DNA of 64,000 bases from Trichomonas vaginalis G3 (lineage: Eukaryota > Parabasalia > Trichomonadida > Trichomonadidae): contig NC_067207.1 in assembly GCF_026262505.1 (NCBI RefSeq), positions 30,162,082-30,226,081 on the forward strand. The letters run 5' to 3'. The notes beneath the pieces were generated by a model, which was given only the letters and a program-made list of their open reading frames with translations, was not told where the DNA came from and searched no databases. Positions 49,801 through 59,959 of the stretch are shown piece after piece. Position 1 is the first letter of the stretch; every line of letters begins with the position of its first letter. Position numbers and translations under genes: made by a program.

Positions 49801-50372
49801 TGATATATCTTCTGTTTCGTGATATGTGGTGCATATGGTTGTTGTGTGTTTTGCAATTGAACGTCTTGAATTAATCTTCCATTATTTTCTTTACATTTCT
49901 CACAATGTTTTAAAAATCTTCTTTGGTTTTTCCTTTCTGGATCATCACGGATAGAATAAACTTCTTCTTTGCAATATGGACAAACTTTATAGCCGGTGAG
50001 TGCTTCAACGTCTGTTATTCTGTCAGCGTGAAGTTTTCCACATGGACTCTGTGTTAATAAAATATTTACTGTTTCAAATTCTGGATCTATCATTATTGAT
50101 TCCACTAATGGAAAGTCTACCTTGTTAATGTCTACGTCTTCTGGTTGAGGGTCACAATAATAAAAATCAATATTAACGTTTAACATTCTTGCTAACCTCT
50201 CACTTTCTGATGAAATGTCAAACCCTTCATATGCATCTATTGCTTCATTTAAATAGCTTCTACGAGTTTTAGGATTAACACCATCAGGAATGTTATAGAA
50301 GCGTTTAAATAACCTTCTACCTTCTGCTCTAATTTGATTATCATTCATTTTAGCTGTTCCGTTTTTGTTCAT
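46868..50372 (-). pseudogene. Protein-primed DNA polymerase B with embedded HNH-like zinc module
   Basis: Order along the protein: N-terminal part MNKNGTAKMNDNQIRAEGRR; a zinc module (CPYCKEEV...HCEKC); exonuclease motif I YYITFDFETLE; exonuclease part with FNSGKFDLNLI; then CKMCGKAF...PTLDRIDNEKPH...CCYCNVVKSNKD, an HNH/endonuclease VII-type zinc module; motif A VGVDFNSLYPSSF; motif B KISLNGSYGYDA; motif C FIEGDTDSSYW; and a C-terminus KGVSLRQNKQLTPKNYL. It replicates the linear element from a terminal protein. About 1,150 codons; about four breaks; all signature motifs readable. Confidence 0.88.
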
Positions 50373-50421
50373 TTATGTAAGAATAAAAATTAAAAAATAA
50401 ATAAAAATAAAGTTTATTTTT

Positions 50422-51545
50422 TTAAAGTCCGGGGCTAAAGTCCATAAAATGAATTAAGAACACATAAATTTTTATCATCGCGACGTGACGAATACATTTT
50501 AATTTACTCAAGAATGCGTACCCTGATACATTAAATCTAATTCCTGTCTTATTTAATTTCACAACTTTGAAAAGGAATGTATGAATAGCTATAAAATGAT
50601 GAGATGATGTTTTATGGGTTGCTTCCATTTTTTCTGAAATAAATGAATAAATATAATGCTTATAGTTTTCATATCTTTTATGTTCTTAATAATGAATGGT
50701 ATAGACCTTTCAACTTCATCTTCCTTCGGTGCTGTTCTTTCATATGAAACATTATTGGTATCTTCAATAATGAAACCACAATCGCATAAAATTTTATATG
50801 TACCAATTGTTTCTTTTGATATTTTATCTAACAAATCAAAAACTTTATCAACACCTGTGCATTTATTTAAATAATAATTTGTGTAAATATCATGGTCTTC
50901 TTTCTTAATCGTATTTGTTGCATATGTTACATTTTTCAGTGCTTTTTTGAATTTTTCAGAATCAAGAGGAGGTGAAAGTAATATACATGGATAATCTCCA
51001 TCGTCAATAAATTGTAACTTATGTTTATGAATAAATTTAGTACCTTCTTCTGAAAGTGTTTCGTCTATTTCACCATCTAATAAATTTTGTGTTGATTCTG
51101 AGACATAATTTTTATATCTTTCTTCATGAGATTTTTGAACTGCTGATTCTGAAGCTGGGATATTCATTAAACCCTCTACTTCATTTTCATTATATTTTTC
51201 AACTTCTCTTAATTCCTTAATTTTTTCATCTATTTCATCTCTTATTTTTTCCAGTCTTTCAATTTCATCATATTCATCATCTTTAATCCGTTCTTCATAA
51301 TATTCAGGGAAAACATCAGGTTCTTTAGGTTTTTCTTCTTCAGATGTGGGATATAAGAAATTTATAACATCATCTTTATTCATTTTTCTATCATAATCAA
51401 ACTCATTTAAAAACTCCGCGAATTTTTGACAATTTCTTAAATAATATTTACTAACCTCATAACCCGCTTCCTCTAATATATCCTTTATTTCCTCATTTGT
51501 GAATCCCAATTTTTTAACGTTGTTAGTTTTGACACTCATTTTCAT
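50422..51545 (-). pseudogene. Right terminal element protein, unknown
   Basis: Starts in the TIR with MKMSVKTNNVKKLGFTNEEI, sharing its first codons with the left terminal gene. Residues 1-60 are helical with a possible SAP-like or HTH-like fold (KDILEEAGYEVSKYYLRNCQ), then a long acidic coiled coil (EIERLEKIRDEIDEKIKELR), and a C-terminal globular domain (DYPCILLSPPLDSEKFKKAL). About one break near the end. No family recognised. Confidence 0.6.
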
Positions 51546-51833
51546 ACAAATTAAAAAAAATAAATTATTCAAAAATGTAAGACATGAATTTTTAAAGTTT
51601 ATTTTTTTATTTTTTTTATTTTTTTTTATTTCATTATGTATGGGTTTAGTGTAAATGTCTTACAATTTTGAAAATTTTTTAAATCTTGATTTATTCAAAA
51701 ACGTAAGAATAAAAACCGTAAGAATCATACATTTTTTACTTCATATGTTAAAAAAAATGATACAAAATCACTCGATATTGTATGAATTCTTACGTTTACA
51801 AAAAAAGTCACAAAACCCGCATTATATACTACT
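51533..51833 (-). repeat. Element B right terminal inverted repeat (301 bp)
   Basis: Reverse complement of the left arm with one extra A in a homopolymer. It also includes the start codon of its terminal gene, so the two end genes share promoter and first codons. Confidence 0.95.
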
Positions 51834-51839
51834 CAAAAA
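51834..51839. repeat. 6-bp target-site duplication, right (CAAAAA)
   Basis: CAAAAA directly after the right TIR; matches the left copy. Confidence 0.9.
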
Positions 51840-52099
51840 GATCTATTACTTTTATGACTAAGGAAAATAAAATACAACTGTATAGTGCATGTCTTATTGA
51901 TCCTTCATAGTAAAATTCAATAACTCCTCAATTAAAGTATTGACAAAATTTCAAAATACCATTTGATAGGAGGATCATTTGATAAATCACTTGCATTGCA
52001 TATTTATACAGTTATCATTAAGATTACATCTTTTAAATATCGATATGATTTCAATGATAGAAATTTTTATTAATATACAAACACATATATAAACAAACA
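51840..52099. other. AT-rich spacer
   Basis: 260 bases between element B and the GT61 gene stop. A TAAA signal near 52,070 (minus strand ATTAATAAAAATTTC) may serve the GT61 mRNA. Nothing else seen. Confidence 0.4.
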
Positions 52100-53266
52100 T
52101 CATTCTTTCAGCTTTTGAAGTCCAAAATCTATATAATGGATAGCTTCCGTAATGTTCACATAAACTTTTTTGGTTTTATCATGAATAACTCCTTTCATTC
52201 TATAAACAACTATCTTAAATCTGTTAACAAGTGCAATTGACTGCATCGCATAGTCATTGTAGTCTCCTTGTGCATCAACAACTAATCCGCCTGCATTCAT
52301 GAAATAAAGGCGGCATAAATTAGATCCTGTAATAGTATACATGAAGAGGATTGTACTGTACTGCTTTGCTGACTCTTCTACTGATATTCCGTCTTCAATA
52401 ATTTCCCAATTATGCTCAGGAAATTGTTTTTTAACGGCATTGGTTAGTGCGTTAAAATTAGTAAAGTATCTATATTTCTTTCGATTGGCTAATACGTATC
52501 TTGTCGGTTTAATTTCTGAAGTATTATAAAATTTTTTCAACGCATTGGAAACTCTTTCGATCGTAGATGATAAATGCCATATACCAGGAACTGGAGCGTA
52601 ACAGCAATAGTAATCATGGACAAATGAAAAGTTTCCATCGTGATATTTAATTTGCCAGTCTTCAATTCCTAATGCTTTGAGGAATTTGGTAGCATCTCCG
52701 TGAGTGTAATTCGGTACATTTAATAAAACTGACTTTTTGACAATTTCTTGTGGAAATATTACAAGTGGGTCAAGAAAATCAAAGAAAAAGTGTCCATAAT
52801 ATCGCTTGACAGCTCCATGCCCAAGACATATGGCACATTCGTATTCGTATTTTACTTTTCCTTTAGGAATTCCCCAGATTGAATCGTATCTAAAGGGATA
52901 GGCAAATAAATATAGCGTATTATGGTCCATTGGTGTCGAACATGGCGTAACAATTACGTTTTTAAGATGTGCTATGGATCCATTGAACCATGAATTTCGT
53001 TGATAGACGTAAGAAGGGTCAAAGTTGTTTGAAAACTGTCCAAATATAAAGATTGAGTTGTTAGGATACGGAGTTCTTTCTCTAATATGAAAAGATTCAA
53101 CAAAAAAATCATTTGGAACGTACCATTCTCTATGTCCATCAACTTTATCAGGAAGTTGAAGAGCATGATATATTGTACATTCTATGTGGGGCCAGTTAAG
53201 CATATATATAAGAATGAAAATGGGAAAATATGTGTTATATGATACTTTCCGCCACCTAATTTTCAT
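52100..53266 (-). CDS. GT61-family (DUF563) glycosyltransferase, type II membrane protein
   Basis: 388 codons. MKIRWRKVSYNTYFPIFILI gives a short cytoplasmic tail and one membrane anchor (about 12-28), as in Golgi enzymes. Core motifs of GT61: CLGHGAVKRYYGHFFFDFLDP (usual form NYGHFL-D), LANRKKYRYF before the second half, and TGSNLCRLYFMNAGGLVVD (usual form GSHGAGLSN--F---G--V). Related enzymes transfer xylose, GlcNAc or similar to glycans or proteins. Trichomonads have many copies, probably for surface glycans. Open throughout; substrate unknown. Confidence 0.82.
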   Translation of the reverse strand: MKIRWRKVSYNTYFPIFILIYMLNWPHIECTIYHALQLPDKVDGHREWYVPNDFFVESFHIRERTPYPNNSIFIFGQFSNNFDPSYVYQRNSWFNGSIAHLKNVIVTPCSTPMDHNTLYLFAYPFRYDSIWGIPKGKVKYEYECAICLGHGAVKRYYGHFFFDFLDPLVIFPQEIVKKSVLLNVPNYTHGDATKFLKALGIEDWQIKYHDGNFSFVHDYYCCYAPVPGIWHLSSTIERVSNALKKFYNTSEIKPTRYVLANRKKYRYFTNFNALTNAVKKQFPEHNWEIIEDGISVEESAKQYSTILFMYTITGSNLCRLYFMNAGGLVVDAQGDYNDYAMQSIALVNRFKIVVYRMKGVIHDKTKKVYVNITEAIHYIDFGLQKLKE

Positions 53267-53955
53267 TCAAAATCTTTTGTAAGAATCGCTGATGATTTGA
53301 CGATAATCTATCATAAATTGGCGCAGCATTAGTTTTATTTCGACAATGAGAATCAATCATCTTAATATAACATGATAATTACTATATCTAAAAATAATTA
53401 TTGTTTGATACTTATTATTTATACTCAATTTCTTCACTACATTCACGTGATGATGTTTTTATATCATTGATATAATAGGGAAGTAGTTATTAGATGATCG
53501 TTGAATAGGGCTCAATCGGTGAAAAAAAAACAGCAAAATGGAGCTTGTGCTCGTCATACGTGTTTGTGTAGCCATTATTAGAAAATAAATTTCCCTGTCA
53601 ACTCAAATTTTAACAGTTATTTATAGATATTTCTTATTTTTCTCTTGTGGTGGGTGGTAAAAGTAGGTTTTAATTCGAGGCTGTATGCCACATTATATGT
53701 TAAAATGCATTTGATATATTAAAATATGATTTATTTAGATAGTACAAGATTTAGCTTATTCATTTTATAAAAAATTTTAAAATTGGAGACCATCCGAGAT
53801 ACATTCATATTCTTTTCAGCATTATTGAAGCTAATACACAGTTTTTGACCCTCTATCATTCAATTGTGGGCTTCTTCAGTGATAAAAATCTCAAATTTCA
53901 ATAGTTTATAAATTTTTTTTGAAAATTGCTCAAAAAAGTGACATAAGAAATTTCA
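53267..53955. other. 690-bp intergenic region, no gene seen
   Basis: AT-rich, with the GT61 promoter on its left (minus strand). A degraded coding remnant cannot be excluded, but no frame or motif stands out. Confidence 0.5.
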
Positions 53956-54658
53956 TAAATAGTTCTCAAAGTATATTATAACAGAGAGATTGTTGCAGCG
54001 AAGTACAGGGACGAGTATTATTTACGCGTTTTCGAACACAATCATACCATTAGTCCATGTTTTTCTAACGAAAGTGAAGCTCTTGAAGTCAACGTTTCTG
54101 GTAAATATTCCATCCTTTCACATCTTAACGAAAGCAAATTTGTGAGTGACGATGGATTTCTTCACTTTATTCTTGAATATCCAAGCAAACGCAAGTTCAA
54201 CGTTTGGAGTCAACTTCTTTCTCCATACTTAGACACCGATCGCACTACATCAAAGAATGCCTCCTCCTACCAACCCATCGAAATTCAAGCTGACCATCCT
54301 GATCCTAATATTACATTCCATTTCGGCGGGCTCGTTAAAAACCGTTACAAGCAATCTCTTCTAGATGGCCAACCACAAATAGGAGATTGGTGGTTTGCAA
54401 TTGGAATGTATTGTAATGAAGAATTGGCTGGTGATTATATAACTAGAGGATTCCCAGGATTTACAGGGCCAGTTCCAAGAGTTAGATTGTTTGCAAAAGT
54501 AAATTCCATTGAAGTTCCTTTAAGCTATCTATTCCATGATATTTTGTGCACTCAAAATATTTGTCATCAAAATCAACTTATTCGTACTCTATTTGCATCT
54601 TTATATGTTTTTATATCTACTTAACTAAATCTTTCTTTTTAAACTTATTTCCTTCTTT
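53956..54658 (+). pseudogene. Surface-type family gene, copy 1 of a 703-bp direct duplication, no ATG
   Basis: The open frame from 53,959 to 54,624 reads IVAAKYRDEYYLRVFEHNHT, then DDGFLHFILEYPSKRKFNVW, a central domain (FHFGGLVKNRYKQSLLDGQP, WWFAIGMYCNEELAGDY) and a hydrophobic C-terminus (IRTLFASLYVFIS), a likely membrane or GPI-type tail. No in-frame ATG lies near the start; the shared block begins abruptly, so the gene looks 5'-truncated. The stop is followed by CTAAAT (TAAA). Paralogues: 57,594-58,296 and 62,918-63,559. Confidence 0.6.
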
Positions 54659-54943
54659 ACAATTAATTCAAATTTAAACATAGCTTTTCATTATTCCAAA
54701 ATTTTAATAAACAATGATATTGCTGAGATAATATTTCATATCAACATTTATGAAAATTCGAACAAATAACGAAATTATATTAATGATCTCAAATTGTTAT
54801 GAATTTTATATGATATATGTGAAAATTTATAGATGATATTACTAGATGTCAATTATTAATAGCTTTGCAGAAAATGCGACAATCAATTCTTACATTAAAA
54901 TCGAACATTTAAATATTTAAATTATTAATATATAAAATAATGT
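54659..54943. other. AT-rich spacer between copy 1 and the BspA gene end
   Basis: About 285 bases, over 75% A+T; nothing recognised. Confidence 0.5.
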
Positions 54944-57466
54944 TTATACATTCATAGTTATAAATGGGAATAAATATGCAGATGATATCTTGAAATCGGG
55001 CCGAATCTTGCAAGTAACTGATGTTTCGCAGTCATCTTTAAAAGCAATACTCGGAATTCCTTGTTCCAAAAGAGTTGTTTTAACTGAGGGTGGAACTGAG
55101 AATGATCCACATTTCTTCAAATTATTGCAACCTAAGAAAACTTCTGTTCCAAATGTAACTTCAATCTTAGATGATGCAAAAAACACAAGGTTAAGATTAC
55201 TACAATCTTTGAATGCTTGGTAGTTGATTCTATTGATTCTATTTCCACTGAAGAATACACGCATGAGTTTTGGACTTCCCATGAATGCATTACTACCAAT
55301 AACTTCCATCTCACTAGGTACAACAAAGTTTTTGATATCACTGTATGGAATGAAGACAATTAATTGTGTTTGATTGAAATTCATCAAAGCACCATTATAA
55401 AATGAAAAATTTTCTTCCATTGGAGAAAGATGGATCTCTTTGAGTTTATAGCATCCTTGGAAGCTTCCTCCAGCAACACTGTTGAGATTTCCATTTGTTG
55501 CCATATTTACATTTTCAAGAACTTCACAGTTTTGGAAAGAGAAACTTCCAATAGTCTGCAAATTAGTAGGAATAGTAAATCCAATTAATGAAGTGCAACC
55601 ACTGAAAGCATAAATATTGATCTCTACAATTCCTGCCTGCATTTCTAGTGTAGTTAAAGATGTGCAAAACTGGCACATATACTGAGGGATATCACAGCTA
55701 ATTGTTAAGCTAGTGATACTGCTTCCACTGAAAGCACTTGAACCTATAGTCCTAACAGATGGAGAAAGATTTGCAGTTGTGAGACCACTTGATTTGAACG
55801 CCGAAATACCAATAGACGTCAATAAATTCAGCGACGAGATTCCGATATCACCAAGCAGAGGACACTCTTGGAATGCATAGTTACCTATGCTTTCAATTGA
55901 TGTGGGTAATTTTATATATTTTAGATTTGAGTTCTTATAAAAACAATATTCTGGAATTGACTTTAATTGGTTACCAAGGAATGTGACATTCTCAAGAATC
56001 TTACAATTTTGGAGGGCATATGATTCAATGGTGTTCAAACCTGGTGGCATGACAATTGATTTTATTAATGAAGAATCGAAAGCATAAGCACCAATAGTCA
56101 TATTTTCATTGTTACTGAAGTAGACATTTTGAAGCTTTTTCTGCAAAAATGTTTTAGGCGCAATAAGCGTGCAGCTTGATTTAACAGTGATGTTATAGTT
56201 TTGGTTGGAGCCCAAGTAAGTAAATAAAGTCTGATTGTTATCTCTATACATCGTAAAATCATCAATAACTAAATTTGGATTCTGCAAGCTAATAGTGAGA
56301 CCCCTAGTCAATAAGAAAACTCCATCTCCAAGTGTCTCTAAACTTTCCGGCAATGAAATACTTTTCAATGATATGCAGTTATAGAAAGCTTCGCTTCCTA
56401 GCTCTGTTAGGTTTGATGGTAATTCAACATTTTTTAGAAGTACGCAATTATAAAATGCTCTATACAAAATTTTAGTGATTTTATTAGTGAAGTAAACTGT
56501 TATCAGATTTTCGCATCCATAAAACATTGATCCTGGTACTGTTGTAACTCCACTTGGGAATGTAAATGTAGTAATAGGATTTCCTGAAAGGCACCAAGCA
56601 TTTAGAGTTTTCACATTTTCAGGCATAATGATTTCACTAAGTTTTCCACCTCTGATAGCAGCAGTTCCAACAGTGCTAACATATGAAGGAACAGTATAGG
56701 ATCCGGTTTTTGTAGATGAAATGAATAATAAAGTATTGTTGTTGGTGCCAGTATAAATAATCTTTCCGTCTGTCTTGAAGGCAGTATTTCTCTCATCAAT
56801 AACTATTTCATTCAATGGACAACCTGCAAAACACGAGGCTTCAAGTTTGGTTAATTTCCATGGGATAAAAAAGAAAGTTAATTTACAGCTAGTGAAAGCA
56901 TCTCCTCCAAGATAATTCAAATTAGAATCGACATTTATGTTTATTTGACTCAGAGCACTATTACCAAAAACTCTTCCAATACTAGTCCATCCGTCAATGG
57001 TTGTCACAGAATTAGGTAAATCAATTTTTGTCAAACTTGTTGTATCTTGGAAGCAAGCAGAACCAATTCTTAACAAATTTGGTGGGAGTTGAACGGATCG
57101 GAGGTACTTGCATTTATGAAATATTGCATAGTTTAAAAATGTAAGTTTGGTGCACTCACTCATATCTACAGTTTCAAGAGAAGAATTTGCAAAACAAAAT
57201 TTTGAAATAGATGTAATTAAACTTCCTTTTTCAAAACTAATGGATGTAAGGGCGTCCTTACAAAGAAAAAACATGCTACTTCCATATATCTCTTCACCAG
57301 GAAGGGCAGGAATTGTTGTGCATAATTTAGGGAAAACATAATCGCCTGAAAGAGTGGCTGGAACAAAGTTTACTGAACTCCAGTCATCTGAATATCTAAC
57401 TCCATAGTTATCTGTTTGAACACATATTAAAAATAAGAACCCTATACTCTAAGAAAAAAATATTGA
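54944..57466 (-). CDS. BspA-like leucine-rich-repeat surface protein
   Basis: More than 30 TpLRR units of about 23 residues (LTSIGISAFKSSGLTTANLS, LESIGNYAFQECPLLGDIGI) run from about residue 15 of the first Met at 57,274 to near the end. Trichomonad BspA proteins are surface adhesin-like. Coding continues upstream of 57,274 with DDWSSVNFVPATLSGDYVF and a signal-like GFLFLICVQTDNYGV to 57,466, but no ATG is in frame there and a stop precedes it. Either a 5' frameshift removed the start or translation begins at 57,274 without a signal peptide. The C-terminus lacks an obvious membrane helix. The stop overlaps TATAAAC (TAAA signal). Confidence 0.82.
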
Positions 57467-57593
57467 AAACTTTACAATAACTAAGCTCTTATCTTATAAA
57501 AAATATTGAAAACTTTACAATTTTTATATCGTTCCAACCTTGTAATTTTTAAGGTTACCAAATGAAAATTATTAGTTATCAATTGATAATTTG
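57467..57593. other. Spacer between BspA gene and copy 2
   Basis: AT-rich; contains a near-duplicate AATATTGAAAACTTTACAAT at 57,459-57,478 and 57,500-57,520. Confidence 0.5.
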
Positions 57594-58296
57594 TAAATAG
57601 TTCTCAAAGTATATTATAACAGAGAGATTGTTGCTGCGAAGTACAAAGATGAGTATTATTTACGCGTTTTTGAACATAATCATACCATTAATCCATGTTT
57701 TTCTAACGAAAGTGAAGCTCTCGAAGTCAACGTTTCTGGTAAATATTCCATCCTTTCACATCTTAACGAAAGCAATTTTGTGAGTGACGATGGATTTCTT
57801 CATTTCATTCTTGAATATCCAAGCAAACGCAAGTTCAACGTTTGGAGTCAACTTCTTCCTCCATACTTAGACACCGATCGCACTACATCAAAGAATGCCT
57901 CCTCTTACCAACCCATCGAAATTCAAGCCGACTATTATGATCCTGATCCCAATACTCATTTTGGTGGCTTAGTTTATAATCCTTATAAGAATTCATTACT
58001 TGATGGACAACCACTAATAGGATTTTGGTATTTTGCAATTGGAATGTATTGCAACAAAAGTTTGAATGGTGATTATATAAAAGAAGGTATTCCGGGATTT
58101 GATGGAACTGTTCGAAGAGTTAGATTGTTTGCAAAAGTAAATTCCATTGAAGTTCCTTTAAGCTATCTATTCCATGATATTTTGTGCACTCAAAATATTT
58201 GTCATCAAAATCAACTTATTCGTACTCTTTTTGCATCTTTATATGTTTTTATATCTATTTAACTAAATCTTTCTTTTTAAACTTATTTCCTTCTTT
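57594..58296 (+). pseudogene. Surface-type family gene, copy 2 of the 703-bp direct duplication, no ATG
   Basis: Same length and orientation as 53,956-54,658. The first roughly 330 and last roughly 170 bases are almost identical to copy 1, while the middle (residues THFGGLVYNPYKNSLLDGQP, YFAIGMYCNKSLNGDYIKEG) differs clearly. The same abrupt 5' edge and absence of ATG. The pattern suggests gene conversion of the ends or diversifying change of the central, probably exposed, domain. Confidence 0.6.
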
Positions 58297-58357
58297 AAAA
58301 GTTTATTTTATTTTTATTATTATTTTTATTTATTTTCATCTCAGATGAGGAACAATG

Positions 58358-59692
58358 TCAATAATCAGATGATGATTGATTAAAAGTATTTTCTTTTTCA
58401 TTGATAATTGCACCATGTGAAATAAGAAGTTCGGCTATTTCTTCACAATTATTTTCTATTGCATAATAAAGAGCTGTTTTTCCATATTTATCTTTTTCAT
58501 TAATATTTGCACCATGTGAAATAAGAAGTTCGGCTATTTCTTTTCTATTTTCATGGGCTGCAATATGAAGAGCTGTTTCTCCATATTCATCTTTTTCATT
58601 AATATTTGCACCATGTGAAATAAGAACTTCGGCTGTTTCTTTACTATTATTATATGCATCATAATGAAGAGCGGTTTTCCCATTTTCATCTTTTTCATTG
58701 ACATTTGCACCATATGAAATAAGAATCTCTATCATTTCTTTATTATCATTTCTTACTGCAATACAAAGTGCTGTTTTTCCATGTTTGTTTTTTTCATTGA
58801 TATTAAGTCCATGTAAAATACGTTCTTCATTATGGATTTCTCCTTCTAATTCAACTTCATCATCATTAACTATAATTTGATTGTATGACTCAAGTAATAA
58901 TCTGCAAATATCAGAATTGGGTGACCTACATGCAAAATGAATAATTCCACCATCAGCGTGATTAAGTTTGTTAGAAAATGTATTGTTTTTGAAAATATCT
59001 ATTGTTTGCGGAAATGCAGCAGCCCATGGAAAAATATAATATTTGTTCCTTTTGAATAGAAGAAATGCAGCATTAAGGTTTTGATATCTGATGATATCTT
59101 CATAAATAGGTTTAAATTTTTTATCCGTCCAATCATATTCTTTAGTAGATTGATAATTCTCGCCATATAAATCATCTTGCGTGAATATCTCTCTATCTAA
59201 AACATATTCAAGCAATTTATGATTGTGTGTTCTAATAATGCTTCTGAAACAAACAATTTTCATTTTATTTTCTTTCAAGCATTCGTTGATAATATCTTGA
59301 TTTCCTCCAATTACTGAGTAGCGAAGACATTTTTCAGTTATTTTACAATAATGATTAGAAATTAAGAAATAAAAAATATTAACAGATCCAAAGTAGGCAC
59401 AAGTTTCAACTAATGATAACTCTACAAAAGAATTAAAATAATCAACTTTCTCTAAATTAGGAATTTCGAGAAAAACATCATCATGAGATATTGAGTTTTG
59501 AGTTAAATACTCCTTGAATTTATCAATCTGATCATGCATAACTATATATTTGATTGAACCATCCGTTTCAAATTCAAATTCCGAACTCCATAGAGAGATT
59601 TTCGTTATTTTTTTCCATGGTACGAGCGGAACTCCATAGAGAGATTTTCTAAGGAAAATTAAAAAGTACCAAAATAGATATAATTGAATCAT
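58358..59692 (-). CDS. DUF3447/ankyrin-repeat protein
   Basis: 444 codons. About 45-290 match the trichomonad DUF3447 ankyrin-like part (FVELSLVETCAYFGSVNIF, IGGNQDIINECLKENK). About 302-433 are four canonical ankyrin repeats of 33 residues (KYGKTALYYAIENNCEEIAE, ISHGANINEKDEYGETALHI) that are also near-identical as 99-bp DNA units. Family members usually have about 50 more N-terminal residues; here the N-terminus is hydrophobic (MIQLYLFWYFLIFLRKSL) and contains a 20-base direct repeat (59,586 and 59,634), so the start seems rearranged. Protein-protein scaffold; partner unknown. TAAA follows the stop. Confidence 0.82.
   Translation of the reverse strand: MIQLYLFWYFLIFLRKSLYGVPLVPWKKITKISLWSSEFEFETDGSIKYIVMHDQIDKFKEYLTQNSISHDDVFLEIPNLEKVDYFNSFVELSLVETCAYFGSVNIFYFLISNHYCKITEKCLRYSVIGGNQDIINECLKENKMKIVCFRSIIRTHNHKLLEYVLDREIFTQDDLYGENYQSTKEYDWTDKKFKPIYEDIIRYQNLNAAFLLFKRNKYYIFPWAAAFPQTIDIFKNNTFSNKLNHADGGIIHFACRSPNSDICRLLLESYNQIIVNDDEVELEGEIHNEERILHGLNINEKNKHGKTALCIAVRNDNKEMIEILISYGANVNEKDENGKTALHYDAYNNSKETAEVLISHGANINEKDEYGETALHIAAHENRKEIAELLISHGANINEKDKYGKTALYYAIENNCEEIAELLISHGAIINEKENTFNQSSSDY
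58390..58790 (-). repeat. Four 99-bp tandem units coding for ankyrin repeats
   Basis: Blocks such as CACCATGTGAAATAAGAAGT recur every 99 bases (near 58,411, 58,510 and 58,609; CACCATATGAAATAAGAATC at 58,708). Confidence 0.9.
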
Positions 59693-59959
59693 TCACAACC
59701 GTCAAGTTTCATGCAAAATTATCAAAAATCTTTGTACGGATATTCGGAGTTCAATAAAATAGACATAACAATATTCATTTATTAACATTTATAGTTAGAG
59801 CAAAAATAATTTCAAAAATTAAATTATCATTTTAAATTAAAGGATAAAAACACAAAAATAAAATAAGAATTGATCTAAATTTGGTAGAGTCTCATCAAAT
59901 CTGCTAAGAATACGAATGCCAGTTAAAAAATTAATTAATTTTTTGATTTTCATTCAAAT
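59693..59959. other. Intergenic spacer
   Basis: AT-rich; promoter of the ankyrin gene at its left end and 3' end of the caspase-like gene at its right. Nothing else seen. Confidence 0.4.

Larger units (their letters stand above)
35213..51833. mobile_element. Element B: structurally complete Maverick/Polinton, 16.6 kb
   Basis: Ends AGTAGTATATAATG...CATTATATACTACT within 300-bp inverted repeats, with CAAAAA duplicated at 35,207-35,212 and 51,834-51,839: the AG...CT ends and 6-bp duplication of Polintons. Genes: two terminal unknowns, amphipathic peptides, MCP, packaging ATPase, CCG-family protein, two minor capsid candidates, fibre, integrase, PolB. TIR arms differ by about one base in a homopolymer, so the insertion is young. 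It looks whole in structure, but several large genes are broken (about six to eight breaks in all). Confidence 0.95.

Noticed and set aside
57455-57470. Spliceosomal intron upstream of the BspA gene
   Set aside because: The known trichomonad branch/3' splice motif (ACTAACACACAG) is absent, and no 5' splice site is identifiable; left as an open question.
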